The notes under the pieces: generated by a model | Database searches by the model: none | Seen by the model: only the letters and a program-made list of their open reading frames with translations | What the model was told of the DNA's origin: nothing | Assembly (NCBI GenBank): GCA_017616015.1 | Contig: JAFZYY010000009.1 | Span: 62,001 to 126,000 of the forward strand | Source: Alphaproteobacteria bacterium | Lineage (GTDB): Bacteria; Pseudomonadota; Alphaproteobacteria; CAAGCB01; CAG-977 | Length of the DNA stretch: 64,000 nt | Direction: 5' to 3' | Shown: positions 25,275 to 32,601 of the stretch, one piece after another | Layout of the letters: each line of letters starts with the position of its first letter | Position numbering within the stretch: position 1 is the first letter of the stretch | Program-made: the position numbers and the translations under genes

Positions 25275-25303
25275 TGTATACACGAAACTTGCGCGTTTTG
25301 CAA
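25275..25303 (-). promoter_or_regulatory. Candidate rpsA promoter with a structured leader
   Basis: Minus-strand TTGCAA (25298-25303) and TATACA (25275-25280) are 17 bases apart. The roughly 95-base leader contains CGGAA/TTCCG and CCGG/CCGG pairings that could fold near the start, reminiscent of autoregulated S1 leaders, but I cannot test this. Confidence 0.5.
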
Positions 25304-25308
25304 GGGAT

Positions 25309-25788
25309 TTATGCTGTTTTTATCGCTTCCCAGGCCTTTATTTTTTCTTCAAAGGTCAGTCGCGCGTTCGCCGGCGAAGTCGAAGGCAGGGGGTATAATT
25401 GCAACATATTGATTTGAAACGATTTTGTGAAATTTTTATAAGCGGTGTTGCCGTTAAAGTACAACGTTGTGACTTTCGGGTGATTCTTTAAAAACGATTC
25501 AAAGTCGTTAAGAACGGCGTTTTTGATGTCGGAGTCCAAACTGCCGTCGCGGTCGCAGGACGCGAACACGTCCCACAGCCCGATATGATTTTTCAAAAGA
25601 AGCGACAACTTGTCTTCATAGTTTTGAAAGGGATAATTGGCGTCGAACAGACGCGCGATGATTTTCCAGAAAGCGTTGCGGGGGTGGGCGTAATATTGGT
25701 TTGCGTTTAAAGACGCTATTCCCGGCATCGATCCGATAATCATACGGGTGATGTTGTTGTCGGCGACGGGCGGAAAACAAACGGGCAT
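25309..25788 (-). CDS. Hypoxanthine (deoxyinosine)-DNA glycosylase, UDG superfamily
   Basis: A 159-residue DNA repair enzyme, family 6 of the uracil-DNA glycosylase superfamily, which removes hypoxanthine formed by adenine deamination. IIGSMPGIASLNANQYY followed by AHPRNAFW is the diagnostic active-site block; IGLWDVFASCDRDGSLDS and LPSTSPAN are the remaining family motifs. The ATG at 25788 has GGAGAG 6 bases upstream, which favours it over an open frame 90 bases longer. It lies between rpsA and an ankyrin gene, interrupting the usual cmk-rpsA pair. Confidence 0.88.
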   Translation of the reverse strand: MPVCFPPVADNNITRMIIGSMPGIASLNANQYYAHPRNAFWKIIARLFDANYPFQNYEDKLSLLLKNHIGLWDVFASCDRDGSLDSDIKNAVLNDFESFLKNHPKVTTLYFNGNTAYKNFTKSFQINMLQLYPLPSTSPANARLTFEEKIKAWEAIKTA

Positions 25789-25933
25789 AAGAGGCTCTCC
25801 TTTCGGACACAATATGCCCGATTGGCGGAACAATATCAATGTCGTTGCAAGGAATTTGATACGGTAAGCGGTGTTCAAAGCGGAAGTTTTGTTGTATATT
25901 GAAATAATCGGAAAAAAGCGAAGGAAGTCTTAA

Positions 25934-26497
25934 ATGGGGAAAATCTTTTTGACTCTGTTGGGGTGTTGCCTTTTAGGCGTTTTTGTTTACAGAGCGGACG
26001 TCAGACCGAAAAGCTTTGACGATGTGGACTGGAAAACGGTTACGGCAGAACAGATTAATGCTCTGATTAAAGCAAAAGCGGACGTGAACGCCGGAAATAA
26101 AGCCGGAATAACGCCGTTGATGGCCGCGGCGGAAAATAATAACGATCCCGCCGTTACAAAAGCGTTGATTCGGGCGGGAGTGGACGTGAACGCCCGTTAT
26201 AAAAATTGGGGGATTTCTCCGTTAATGGTAGCGGCGGCAAAAAACGAAAATCCGGCCGTTACAGAAGCGTTGATTAGGGCGGGGGCAGACGTGAATGCCC
26301 GGGATCAGGCCGGATTTACACCGTTGATGTCTGCCGTGGCAAAAAATGAAAATCCCGCCGTTATAGAAGCATTAGTGAAAGCGGGAGCGGATATAAACGT
26401 TTCGGATAATGAAGGCAAAACCGCATTTGATCTTGCTGAAAATCCGAATATCAAAGGAACGCCTGTTTATCAAAAGCTGCAAGAGTTGAAAAAGTAG
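25934..26497 (+). CDS. Exported or membrane-anchored ankyrin-repeat protein
   Basis: A 187-residue protein with an N-terminal hydrophobic segment (MGKIFLTLLGCCLLGVFVY), either a signal peptide or an anchor. Four ankyrin repeats follow, with GITPLMAAAENNNDPAV, GISPLMVAAAKNENPAV, GFTPLMSAVAKNENPAV and a final EGKTAFDLAEN. Repeats 2 and 3 are close to identical even at the DNA level, which points to recent internal duplication. GGAAG upstream serves the ATG. It is oriented against aroA, cmk and rpsA and looks like an insertion between them. Confidence 0.83.
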   Translation: MGKIFLTLLGCCLLGVFVYRADVRPKSFDDVDWKTVTAEQINALIKAKADVNAGNKAGITPLMAAAENNNDPAVTKALIRAGVDVNARYKNWGISPLMVAAAKNENPAVTEALIRAGADVNARDQAGFTPLMSAVAKNENPAVIEALVKAGADINVSDNEGKTAFDLAENPNIKGTPVYQKLQELKK

Positions 26498-26511
26498 CGT
26501 TCACAACAATC

Positions 26512-26545
26512 AAAACCGCCGGAAACGTTGTCTCCGGCGGTTTTT
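26512..26545. terminator. Bidirectional terminator between the ankyrin gene and cmk
   Basis: AAAACCGCCGGA pairs perfectly with TCCGGCGGTTTT (26533-26544) around a 9-base loop; both convergent genes end here. Confidence 0.9.
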
Positions 26546-26559
26546 GTTTGAGGAATTTT

Positions 26560-27219
26560 TTACGCGTGGTTGATCGCAATAAAATCTAATGCCGCCTGAT
26601 AGGCTTGCGTGGCGTTCATGTTCGACGTGTCGAGCAGATAAGCGTCTTCCGCCGGTTTCAAGGGGGCGGCCGCGCGTTTGGAATCGCGTTCGTCGCGTTC
26701 TTTGATGTCTTTTAAAATCACGTCGTAATCGGCAGGTTTGCCGGCTTCTTTCAATTCTTTGAAACGGCGGTCGGCTCTGACTTCGGCGGAAGCGGTTACA
26801 AAGAATTTCACGTCGGCTTTCGGGCAAACGACCGTGCCGATGTCGCGGCCGTCCAGAACGGCGCCTTTCGCCGCCGTGCCGTCCTCGAAAAACGGATGTT
26901 CGGCAAAGTCGCGTTGTAATTGCAACAGAGCTGCGCGGACGGCGGGAATGACGGCGACTTTGGACGCTGCGTTGCCGGTCGCTTCCTCGCGCAAAGCCGG
27001 ATTGGACAGGATCTGATTGATGCTTTTCGGGTCGAAGGCTTTGGCTGCTTTTGTTGCTTCTTTTTCGTCGGACGGGTCTTGTTTCGCCTGCAAAACGGCG
27101 TATCCGACGGCGCGATACAGCCGCCCCGTGTCCAAGAAAGCGTAGTTGAAATGCTTTGCCAGATTTTGCGCCAAAGTGCCTTTTCCGGCGGCGGCGGGGC
27201 CGTCAATCGCGATAATCAT
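26560..27219 (-). CDS. cmk: Cytidylate kinase
   Basis: A 219-residue kinase converting CMP/dCMP to the diphosphates. The P-loop IAIDGPAAAGKGTLA is at residues 3-17, followed by FLDTGRLYRAVGY and VLDGRDIGTVVCPKADVKFF, the CMP-binding motifs; RRFKELKE and KRAAAPL are the lid. Its start overlaps aroA by 17 bases, so the two are coupled. Confidence 0.96.
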   Translation of the reverse strand: MIIAIDGPAAAGKGTLAQNLAKHFNYAFLDTGRLYRAVGYAVLQAKQDPSDEKEATKAAKAFDPKSINQILSNPALREEATGNAASKVAVIPAVRAALLQLQRDFAEHPFFEDGTAAKGAVLDGRDIGTVVCPKADVKFFVTASAEVRADRRFKELKEAGKPADYDVILKDIKERDERDSKRAAAPLKPAEDAYLLDTSNMNATQAYQAALDFIAINHA

Positions 27220-28528
27220 GAATGTTTGCTCCTGCTTTGTTCATCAAAGAAATAAATTCCGGAAAGCTGGTCGCAACCGAAGAAACATCGTCAATCACGA
27301 CGGGGCTTTCGCTCGCCATGCCCATTACCATAAAGGACATGGCAATCCGGTGGTCTAAATTTGCCTCAATCAGTCCTCCGCCGCAAGCTTTATTTCCTTT
27401 GCCTCTGATTCGTATGGAGTCGTCGGGCAGGGCTTCGGCGTCGATACCGTTTCGTGTCAGTCCGTCGACGATGGCTTGTAGCCGATTGCTTTCCTTGACT
27501 TTCAGTTCCGCCAAGCCGTTTAAGCGCGTTTCCCCGTTGGCAAAAGCGGCGGCAACGGCCAGAATCGGGTATTCATCTATCATAGAGGGGGCTTTTTCGG
27601 CGGGCACGTCAACGCCTTTTAAAGAGGACGAGCGCACGCGCAGGTTGGCGACGGGCTCTCCGGCGATTTCACGCTTGTTTTCAAAGGCGATGTCCGCTCC
27701 CATTTCCAATAAAACGTCTAAAATCCCCGTCCGCAGAGGATTAATACCGATGTCGGGCAGAACGATTTCGGAATCGGACGTAATCAGAGCCGCGACGATC
27801 GCAAAAGCGGCCGAAGAAATATCGGCGGGCACGACAATGGGACAGGCGGTCAGCTTTTTGCCGCCGCGTAAAGTGATGACATTGACTCCTTGCCGGTCTT
27901 TTTCAACGGTGATGTCGGCTCCGAAAGCCTTTAACATTCTTTCCGTGTGATCGCGGCAGGCGACGGGTTCGTAAACGACGGTCGGGCTTTTTTTGCGCAG
28001 TCCGGACAGCAGAACGGCCGACTTGACCTGCGCCGAAGCGACGGGAAGCGTGTATTCGAAAGGAACGTCCTTTTCCGATCCGGTCATTGTGATCGGCAGT
28101 TTGCCGTCGGTTGTTTCAAAGACGGCGCCGGTTTTCGATAAAGGGTCGGTGATTCGCTTCATCGGGCGGGAGCATAAACTCGCGTCGCCCGTCAGCTTTG
28201 CCGTGACCGGATAAGCTGCCAAAAGTCCCATTAACAGCCGGACTCCCGTTCCGGAGTTCCCCATGTCCAGAACCGACTCCGGTTCTTTGAAAGCGTCGGT
28301 TCCCGTGACCGCCCAAAGCCCGTTCGAGCGCTTTTCTATGCGCGCGCCCAGTTTGCGCAGAGCTTGCGCGGTGCAAAGCACGTCTTCGCCTTCCAGCAAT
28401 CCCTTGATTTCCGTCGTTCCCAGCGCGATCGCGCCCAAAAGCAAAGCCCTATGGGAAACGGATTTGTCGCCGGGGATTGAAAGCGTTCCTTTTAGCCCTT
28501 TTGTCTGTGTCGAAATGGTTTTTGTCAT
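27203..28528 (-). CDS. aroA: 3-phosphoshikimate 1-carboxyvinyltransferase (EPSP synthase)
   Basis: A 441-residue enzyme of the shikimate pathway. SIPGDKSVSHRALLLGAIA binds PEP and shikimate-3-phosphate near the N-terminus; MGNSGTGVRLLMG carries the glycine loop; later LAVAAAFANGET and KVKESNRL are conserved. The NSGTG-x-R loop, rather than NAGTAMR, resembles the class II type known from Agrobacterium CP4. aroC, a second shikimate gene, lies at 51.5 kb. It is divergent from the FYDLN-type gene, as in most Alphaproteobacteria. Confidence 0.95.
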   Translation of the reverse strand: MTKTISTQTKGLKGTLSIPGDKSVSHRALLLGAIALGTTEIKGLLEGEDVLCTAQALRKLGARIEKRSNGLWAVTGTDAFKEPESVLDMGNSGTGVRLLMGLLAAYPVTAKLTGDASLCSRPMKRITDPLSKTGAVFETTDGKLPITMTGSEKDVPFEYTLPVASAQVKSAVLLSGLRKKSPTVVYEPVACRDHTERMLKAFGADITVEKDRQGVNVITLRGGKKLTACPIVVPADISSAAFAIVAALITSDSEIVLPDIGINPLRTGILDVLLEMGADIAFENKREIAGEPVANLRVRSSSLKGVDVPAEKAPSMIDEYPILAVAAAFANGETRLNGLAELKVKESNRLQAIVDGLTRNGIDAEALPDDSIRIRGKGNKACGGGLIEANLDHRIAMSFMVMGMASESPVVIDDVSSVATSFPEFISLMNKAGANIHDYRD

Positions 28529-28622
28529 GAAAATAACTTTTTACTGCTTTTTTTGTTTGACAAAGATAGCACTAACATATCAAATCCGATAAATAAATTT
28601 TTTTAAAGAGGAGATGTCTTAC

Positions 28623-28955
28623 ATGTCGAAACCTGAATGGGGAACAAAACGCATTTGCTTGCAGTGCGGAGAACGTTTTTACGATTTGGGAAAAGATCCG
28701 ATTAAATGCCCGCATTGCGGCGATACGATGTCCGTTGAAGAATTTTTAAAGTTGCAGGCCGCAATGGCCGGCAAATCCAAGCGCGGCGCCAAAGGTAAAG
28801 TCCATGAAGATTTGGAAGCGATTTCCGCTGAGGACACTGTTTTTGAAGATACCGGCGACGATGAATTGGAATTGATTGAAGACGCTTCCGATTTGGGCGA
28901 CGACAATCACGATATGGCCGAAGTCATGGACAACGTCGAAAAAGGCGAAGAATAA
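28623..28955 (+). CDS. FYDLN-acid domain protein (TIGR02300 family)
   Basis: A 110-residue protein with an N-terminal zinc ribbon (CLQCGERFYDLGKDPIKCPHCGD) and a very acidic C-terminal half. The family is named for F-Y-D-L-N; here the last residue is G. It is confined largely to Alphaproteobacteria, usually divergent from aroA, as seen here. The role is unknown. The ATG at 28623 is chosen because GAGGAG at 28608-28613 abuts the alternative ATG at 28614. A TTGACA at 28557-28562 is a likely -35. Confidence 0.88.
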   Translation: MSKPEWGTKRICLQCGERFYDLGKDPIKCPHCGDTMSVEEFLKLQAAMAGKSKRGAKGKVHEDLEAISAEDTVFEDTGDDELELIEDASDLGDDNHDMAEVMDNVEKGEE

Positions 28956-29053
28956 TTTTTTATTCTTTATCCATTATAATCTGGAATTTAAGGCAATCAG
29001 ATGCTACTCTTTTATGTATGCTGTTTGATTCCTTAAAAAGGCGATAGTTTAAC

Positions 29054-29869
29054 GTGCTGTTTCGTTTGATAATCCTGATAACGCTATTGATGCCCGGCAT
29101 TGTCAAAGCCGAGTGTCCTTTTGCGGAACAGGCGGAAAAATCCGGAAAATACAATATCGCCTATATGCAATATATTTATTGTGCGGAAGAAGAAAACGAC
29201 GCCGAGATTCAGTATAAACTGGGCACGATGTTTTATCAGGGGGTCGGATTGTCCAAACCGGATTTCAGACGCGCCGTGGCTTTTTATTCACGCGCCGCCA
29301 ATAACGGATACGCTCCGGCACAGGTAAAATTGGGATTATTGTACTGGCGCGGGGAAGGAATCGAAAAAAATCTGCGTAAGGCGCATAAATGGCTTTACCT
29401 GGCGCAGGAACCGGCGGAGATGCGTTGGTTTTATTATGTCGGTCCGTCTTCAGATCCGTCGGCGGAGACGATATATTCCAAAATTAACGGCGCTCTTAAA
29501 CCGACGGACAAAGATATTGCGGAAGAAATTCCTTTTTTAAATATGATTCCGCCTTCCGCTTTCGGAACGAAATTTATTCCGTCTTACAGGGAAGTGGCGG
29601 AATTTCAGCACGAAAAACTGATAGAAGCCGGGGAAGAGCTGATGGACGAACGTTCTCAGTCTGATTTGAAAACGTTCTTGAATAACTTAAAGCCGGATAT
29701 TAATCCGAAGTTTCCCGCCAATATGCCCGAAGAGAAAAAACAGAGCACTCTTCAGATGATTTTGGATTGGTTTAAGCCCGTCATGCTGACGCAGGATAAC
29801 CTGACGCCTTCAAAAATTCCCGTTCTGGAAAAATTAAAGAACGAAATCGACGGCGTTACGCCCGAATAA
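29054..29869 (+). CDS. Secreted Sel1-repeat protein
   Basis: A 271-residue protein with a signal peptide (MLFRLIILITLLMPGIVKA). Two or three Sel1-like repeats follow between about residues 35 and 115: IQYKLGTMFYQGVGLSK, RAVAFYSRAANNGYAPAQ and VKLGLLYWRGEGIEKN. The C-terminal 150 residues are not recognised. Sel1 proteins act as adaptors in signalling or host contact. The start is GTG, and miaB begins 14 bases after the stop, so they may be co-transcribed. Confidence 0.82.
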   Translation: MLFRLIILITLLMPGIVKAECPFAEQAEKSGKYNIAYMQYIYCAEEENDAEIQYKLGTMFYQGVGLSKPDFRRAVAFYSRAANNGYAPAQVKLGLLYWRGEGIEKNLRKAHKWLYLAQEPAEMRWFYYVGPSSDPSAETIYSKINGALKPTDKDIAEEIPFLNMIPPSAFGTKFIPSYREVAEFQHEKLIEAGEELMDERSQSDLKTFLNNLKPDINPKFPANMPEEKKQSTLQMILDWFKPVMLTQDNLTPSKIPVLEKLKNEIDGVTPE

Positions 29870-29883
29870 AAAGTTGGAAAAAC

Positions 29884-31215
29884 GTGACTAAAAAGCTTTT
29901 CGTAAAGACATTCGGCTGTCAGATGAACGTGTATGATTCGGCGCGTATGGTCGACTTGATGCGTACTTTGGGGTTTGAGGAAACAAACACGCCCGAAGAC
30001 GCCGATATGATTATCTTCAATACTTGCCATATTCGGGAAAAAGCTTCGGAAAAAATCTTTTCCGAACTGGGACGGTTCAGGCCGCTGAAAGAACAAAGAC
30101 GCAAGCAGGGGCGCGACTTGATTTTGGTCGTCGCCGGCTGCGTCGTGCAGGCTGAGTCTGAAGAATTCATGAACAGGGCAAAGTTTGTCGATATTGCTTT
30201 GGGTCCTCAAACATATCATCGCCTGCCGGAAATGTTACGTAAGCTTGAACAAAAGAGAAAACAGCGGATTATCGACGTCGAATTTCCGGCGGAGGCGAAG
30301 TTTGATTCTTTGCCGCAGGCCAGATCGAACGGCGTATCCTCCTTTCTGGCGATTCAGGAGGGCTGTGACCGGTTTTGTTCCTATTGCGTCGTACCCTATA
30401 CGCGCGGGGCGGAATATTCCCGCTCTTTGAAGGAAATCGTCGAAGAAGCTCGTCAGCTGGCCGAAACAGGCACAAAAGACCTGATGCTTCTGGGGCAGAA
30501 CGTGAACGCCTGGCACGGGGAGGGATTGGACGGTCAGCCTTCCGATTTAAGCCGGTTGGTCAAAGCCGTCGCTGAAATTGACGGCATAGAACGGATTCGT
30601 TATGTGACGTCTTATCCGTCCGATTTTACGGACGACATGATCGCGATGCACAGAGACATTCCTAAGGTGATGCCTTATTTGCATTTGCCGGTGCAGTCCG
30701 GTTCCGATCGCATTTTAAAAAAGATGAACCGTCGCTACACTTGTGCTGAATACGAAGAAATTGTTTCCAAACTGCGCGCCGCCTGTCCGAAGATTGCGCT
30801 GTCTTCGGATTTTATCGTCGGCTTTCCTGAAGAAACGGACGAAGACTTTGAACAAACGATGGCGCTGGTGCGTCGGGTGACGTTCGCGCAGTCGTATTCG
30901 TTCAAATACAGCGCGCGTCCCGGGACGCCCGCCGCCGCGATGAAAAACCAAGTGCCGGAAGAAGTAAAGACGGAGCGTCTGGAACGTTTGCAGGCGCTGC
31001 TGATCGAACAGCACGCGGCGTACAATGCGGCGTTTCTTGGGCAAGAAACGGAAATTCTGTTGGAAGAAAAGGCAAAAAAAGCGGGCTTTTTGCTCGGTCA
31101 TACGCCGCAGATGCAAAATGTCGTTGTCAAAGCGCCTGGGAGTGCTTTAGGGCAAATCGTTCGCGTCCGCATCACCAAAACGGCGGCGACGACTTTGGAC
31201 GGCGAGTTGATTTAA
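29884..31215 (+). CDS. miaB: tRNA-2-methylthio-N6-isopentenyladenosine synthase MiaB
   Basis: A 443-residue radical-SAM methylthiotransferase that modifies A37 of tRNA. The N-terminal cluster is held by C12, C48 and C86 (TFGCQMN, NTCHIRE, AGCVVQ); the radical-SAM cluster is C161-x3-C165-x2-C168 (CDRFCSYCVVPYTRG). A TRAM domain ends the protein. Start is GTG. It normally leads the phoH-ybeY-lnt operon; here an unrelated gene separates them. Confidence 0.96.
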   Translation: MTKKLFVKTFGCQMNVYDSARMVDLMRTLGFEETNTPEDADMIIFNTCHIREKASEKIFSELGRFRPLKEQRRKQGRDLILVVAGCVVQAESEEFMNRAKFVDIALGPQTYHRLPEMLRKLEQKRKQRIIDVEFPAEAKFDSLPQARSNGVSSFLAIQEGCDRFCSYCVVPYTRGAEYSRSLKEIVEEARQLAETGTKDLMLLGQNVNAWHGEGLDGQPSDLSRLVKAVAEIDGIERIRYVTSYPSDFTDDMIAMHRDIPKVMPYLHLPVQSGSDRILKKMNRRYTCAEYEEIVSKLRAACPKIALSSDFIVGFPEETDEDFEQTMALVRRVTFAQSYSFKYSARPGTPAAAMKNQVPEEVKTERLERLQALLIEQHAAYNAAFLGQETEILLEEKAKKAGFLLGHTPQMQNVVVKAPGSALGQIVRVRITKTAATTLDGELI

Positions 31216-31316
31216 AGACAGCTGTTTTATTATTCGCATATTTGAGTGATGTTATTTTAAATCAAACCTAGTTTGACATGCTGTCGATAAACATTCGGAT
31301 TGCAATCTAAAGAGGT

Positions 31317-31345
31317 GTGTTGTATTCTATATTTGAAAGTATAAT
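31317..31345 (+). promoter_or_regulatory. Possible promoter of the accessory gene at 31370
   Basis: A perfect TATAAT (31340-31345) with a weak GTGTTG 17 bases upstream. An alternative TTGACA at 31273-31278 has no good -10. Confidence 0.4.
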
Positions 31346-31369
31346 TGTGCTTCGTCTGAGGAGGGAAGC

Positions 31370-32098
31370 ATGGGTGGAAAAATAAGTACAAAAGGCGTAA
31401 AAGCTGTGACGTCTATAGCAGCAGGCACCTGTCAGGACAGTATTCAAAATGGGGTGCAATCTGCCGTGACATGGGCTGTAGATGCAGGATTGCAGGAAGC
31501 GGCCGTTAGAACGGTTGAAAAAACAGTGGAAAAAAGTCTTGCCAAATCTACAGGAAAAAGTTTGGGAAAGGTTGTGGCAAAGAAAATCCCGGGCGTAAGT
31601 TTGATTGCCGGCGCTGTTTTCGCTGTCGGACGTGCTAAAGACGGAGATTGGTTAGGTGCATTTGGGGAATTGGCTTCCGGTGCCGCCGGTTGTGTTCCCG
31701 GATTGGGTACTCTTGCCAGTGCGGGAATAGATACTGCTTTGGTGGGAAGAGATGTGTATAATGCGATAGATGCGGCGGGAGAAGAGCAACAGCTAGAGCC
31801 GAGAGTTAAAGTTCCTCCCGAACAGAGTCAGGTTCCGCAAACACCTCAGGAACGATCTCAACAGAACACCGCCAGATTAGCAGCTAATTATCAGCAACAG
31901 GCATCAGTTGAAAATGTTTCTGATACTGTAAGCTCGAATCTTCCGGTAGGAATAGCAGCACAACAGGTACAGGGACTTGGGCAACAGTGGGATAAGATAG
32001 CTCAAGCTTCATTAGCATCAATGAGTCCTAAACCTGAGATTGCTCCTGTGCAACTTGTTTATCCGTCGCAACTTCGGAATTCTCAGGAAAGAGAATAG
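31370..32098 (+). CDS. Unknown protein with a glycine-rich hydrophobic domain, inserted between miaB and phoH
   Basis: A 242-residue protein with a strong GAGGAGGG ribosome binding site. No signal peptide is evident. Residues about 72-130 (KIPGVSLIAGAVFAVGRAKDG, WLGAFGELASGAAG, VPGLGTLASAGIDTAL) form a glycine/alanine-rich, amphipathic or membrane-active stretch of a type I have seen in bacterial toxin- and effector-like proteins. The N-terminal 70 residues repeat K/T/V-rich helices, and the C-terminal 110 residues are glutamine- and proline-rich and likely disordered. Codon choice (GCA, AGA, TCT, ATA) is more AT-rich than in the flanking genes. I do not assign a function. Confidence 0.6.
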   Translation: MGGKISTKGVKAVTSIAAGTCQDSIQNGVQSAVTWAVDAGLQEAAVRTVEKTVEKSLAKSTGKSLGKVVAKKIPGVSLIAGAVFAVGRAKDGDWLGAFGELASGAAGCVPGLGTLASAGIDTALVGRDVYNAIDAAGEEQQLEPRVKVPPEQSQVPQTPQERSQQNTARLAANYQQQASVENVSDTVSSNLPVGIAAQQVQGLGQQWDKIAQASLASMSPKPEIAPVQLVYPSQLRNSQERE

Positions 32099-32159
32099 CT
32101 AATCAAGGTTTCAGTAAATATTAGCTCCTGCTTTTCTCGAAAAAATTAAATTAATATAT

Positions 32160-32181
32160 AAGGGCGGAAAATTTCCGCCCT
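32160..32181. other. Perfect palindrome in the miaB-phoH spacer
   Basis: AGGGCGGAAA and its complement meet around a single T-A centre. No T run follows on the plus strand and only TTATAT on the minus strand, so it would be a weak terminator at best. Confidence 0.6.
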
Positions 32182-32186
32182 GAAGA

Positions 32187-32396
32187 TTAATATGTACGAA
32201 TGCTATTCTTTACAGCTTGTGCGATTTGCAGAGACTTCTTTTTCTCGACCAAGCTTCCCGTTAAAGATTTCTTTTGCACCGAAGCGCTCTCTTTTTCCGT
32301 CGCATTCGGATTTTCTTTTTTCAATTCGTTATACAGTTCCCGATAGTGTTTTCTTTCTTCTTCGGACAGTTCGACATCTTGCCTTTTTCTTTTCCT
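32187..32396 (-). pseudogene. Open frame without a start codon, possibly a degraded small gene
   Basis: The minus strand has a 69-codon open frame ending at 32187 that reads like real protein (DVELSEEERKHYREL, YNELKKENPNATEKE, then a lysine-rich tail and IAQAVKNSIRTY) but contains no ATG and begins right after stop codons. Upstream, another frame begins with an ATG at about 32457 (MTYSTFCCKQQKPKYPVVP) and stays open across the same A-rich stretch. A one-base change in AAAGGAAAAGAAAAAGG could have split one gene. The rest of 32099-32601 holds only the palindrome and the phoH promoter. Confidence 0.35.
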
Positions 32397-32537
32397 TTAT
32401 CAAAGGGACAACCGGATATTTCGGCTTCTGCTGTTTACAGCAAAATGTCGAATAGGTCATTTTTGAAATCCTTACGAGCAAATAATAATCGGAAAATAAT
32501 TGTACAAAATTCTGAAAAGAAAAAAACATTCTAGCAC

Positions 32538-32566
32538 TTGCTTAAAATATGAAAAAAAGTCATAAT
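32538..32566 (+). promoter_or_regulatory. Candidate promoter of phoH-ybeY-lnt
   Basis: TTGCTT and CATAAT with 17-base spacing, 35 bases before the GTG start. Its presence means the operon no longer depends on transcription from miaB. Confidence 0.55.
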
Positions 32567-32601
32567 TGCGACTAATCGTTTTAACAGGAAAGGATTTTTA
32601 A

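Noticed and set aside
27222-27950. A 242-codon plus-strand open frame over aroA
   Set aside because: Shadow of aroA, serine/arginine-rich, without a ribosome binding site.
28960-29154. Small minus-strand open frame between the FYDLN-type gene and the Sel1 gene
   Set aside because: Overlaps the signal peptide of the Sel1 gene and shows no start signal.
31370-32098. Calling the accessory protein a bacteriocin or pore-forming toxin
   Set aside because: The glycine-rich domain is suggestive only; no processing site, immunity gene or transporter is evident.
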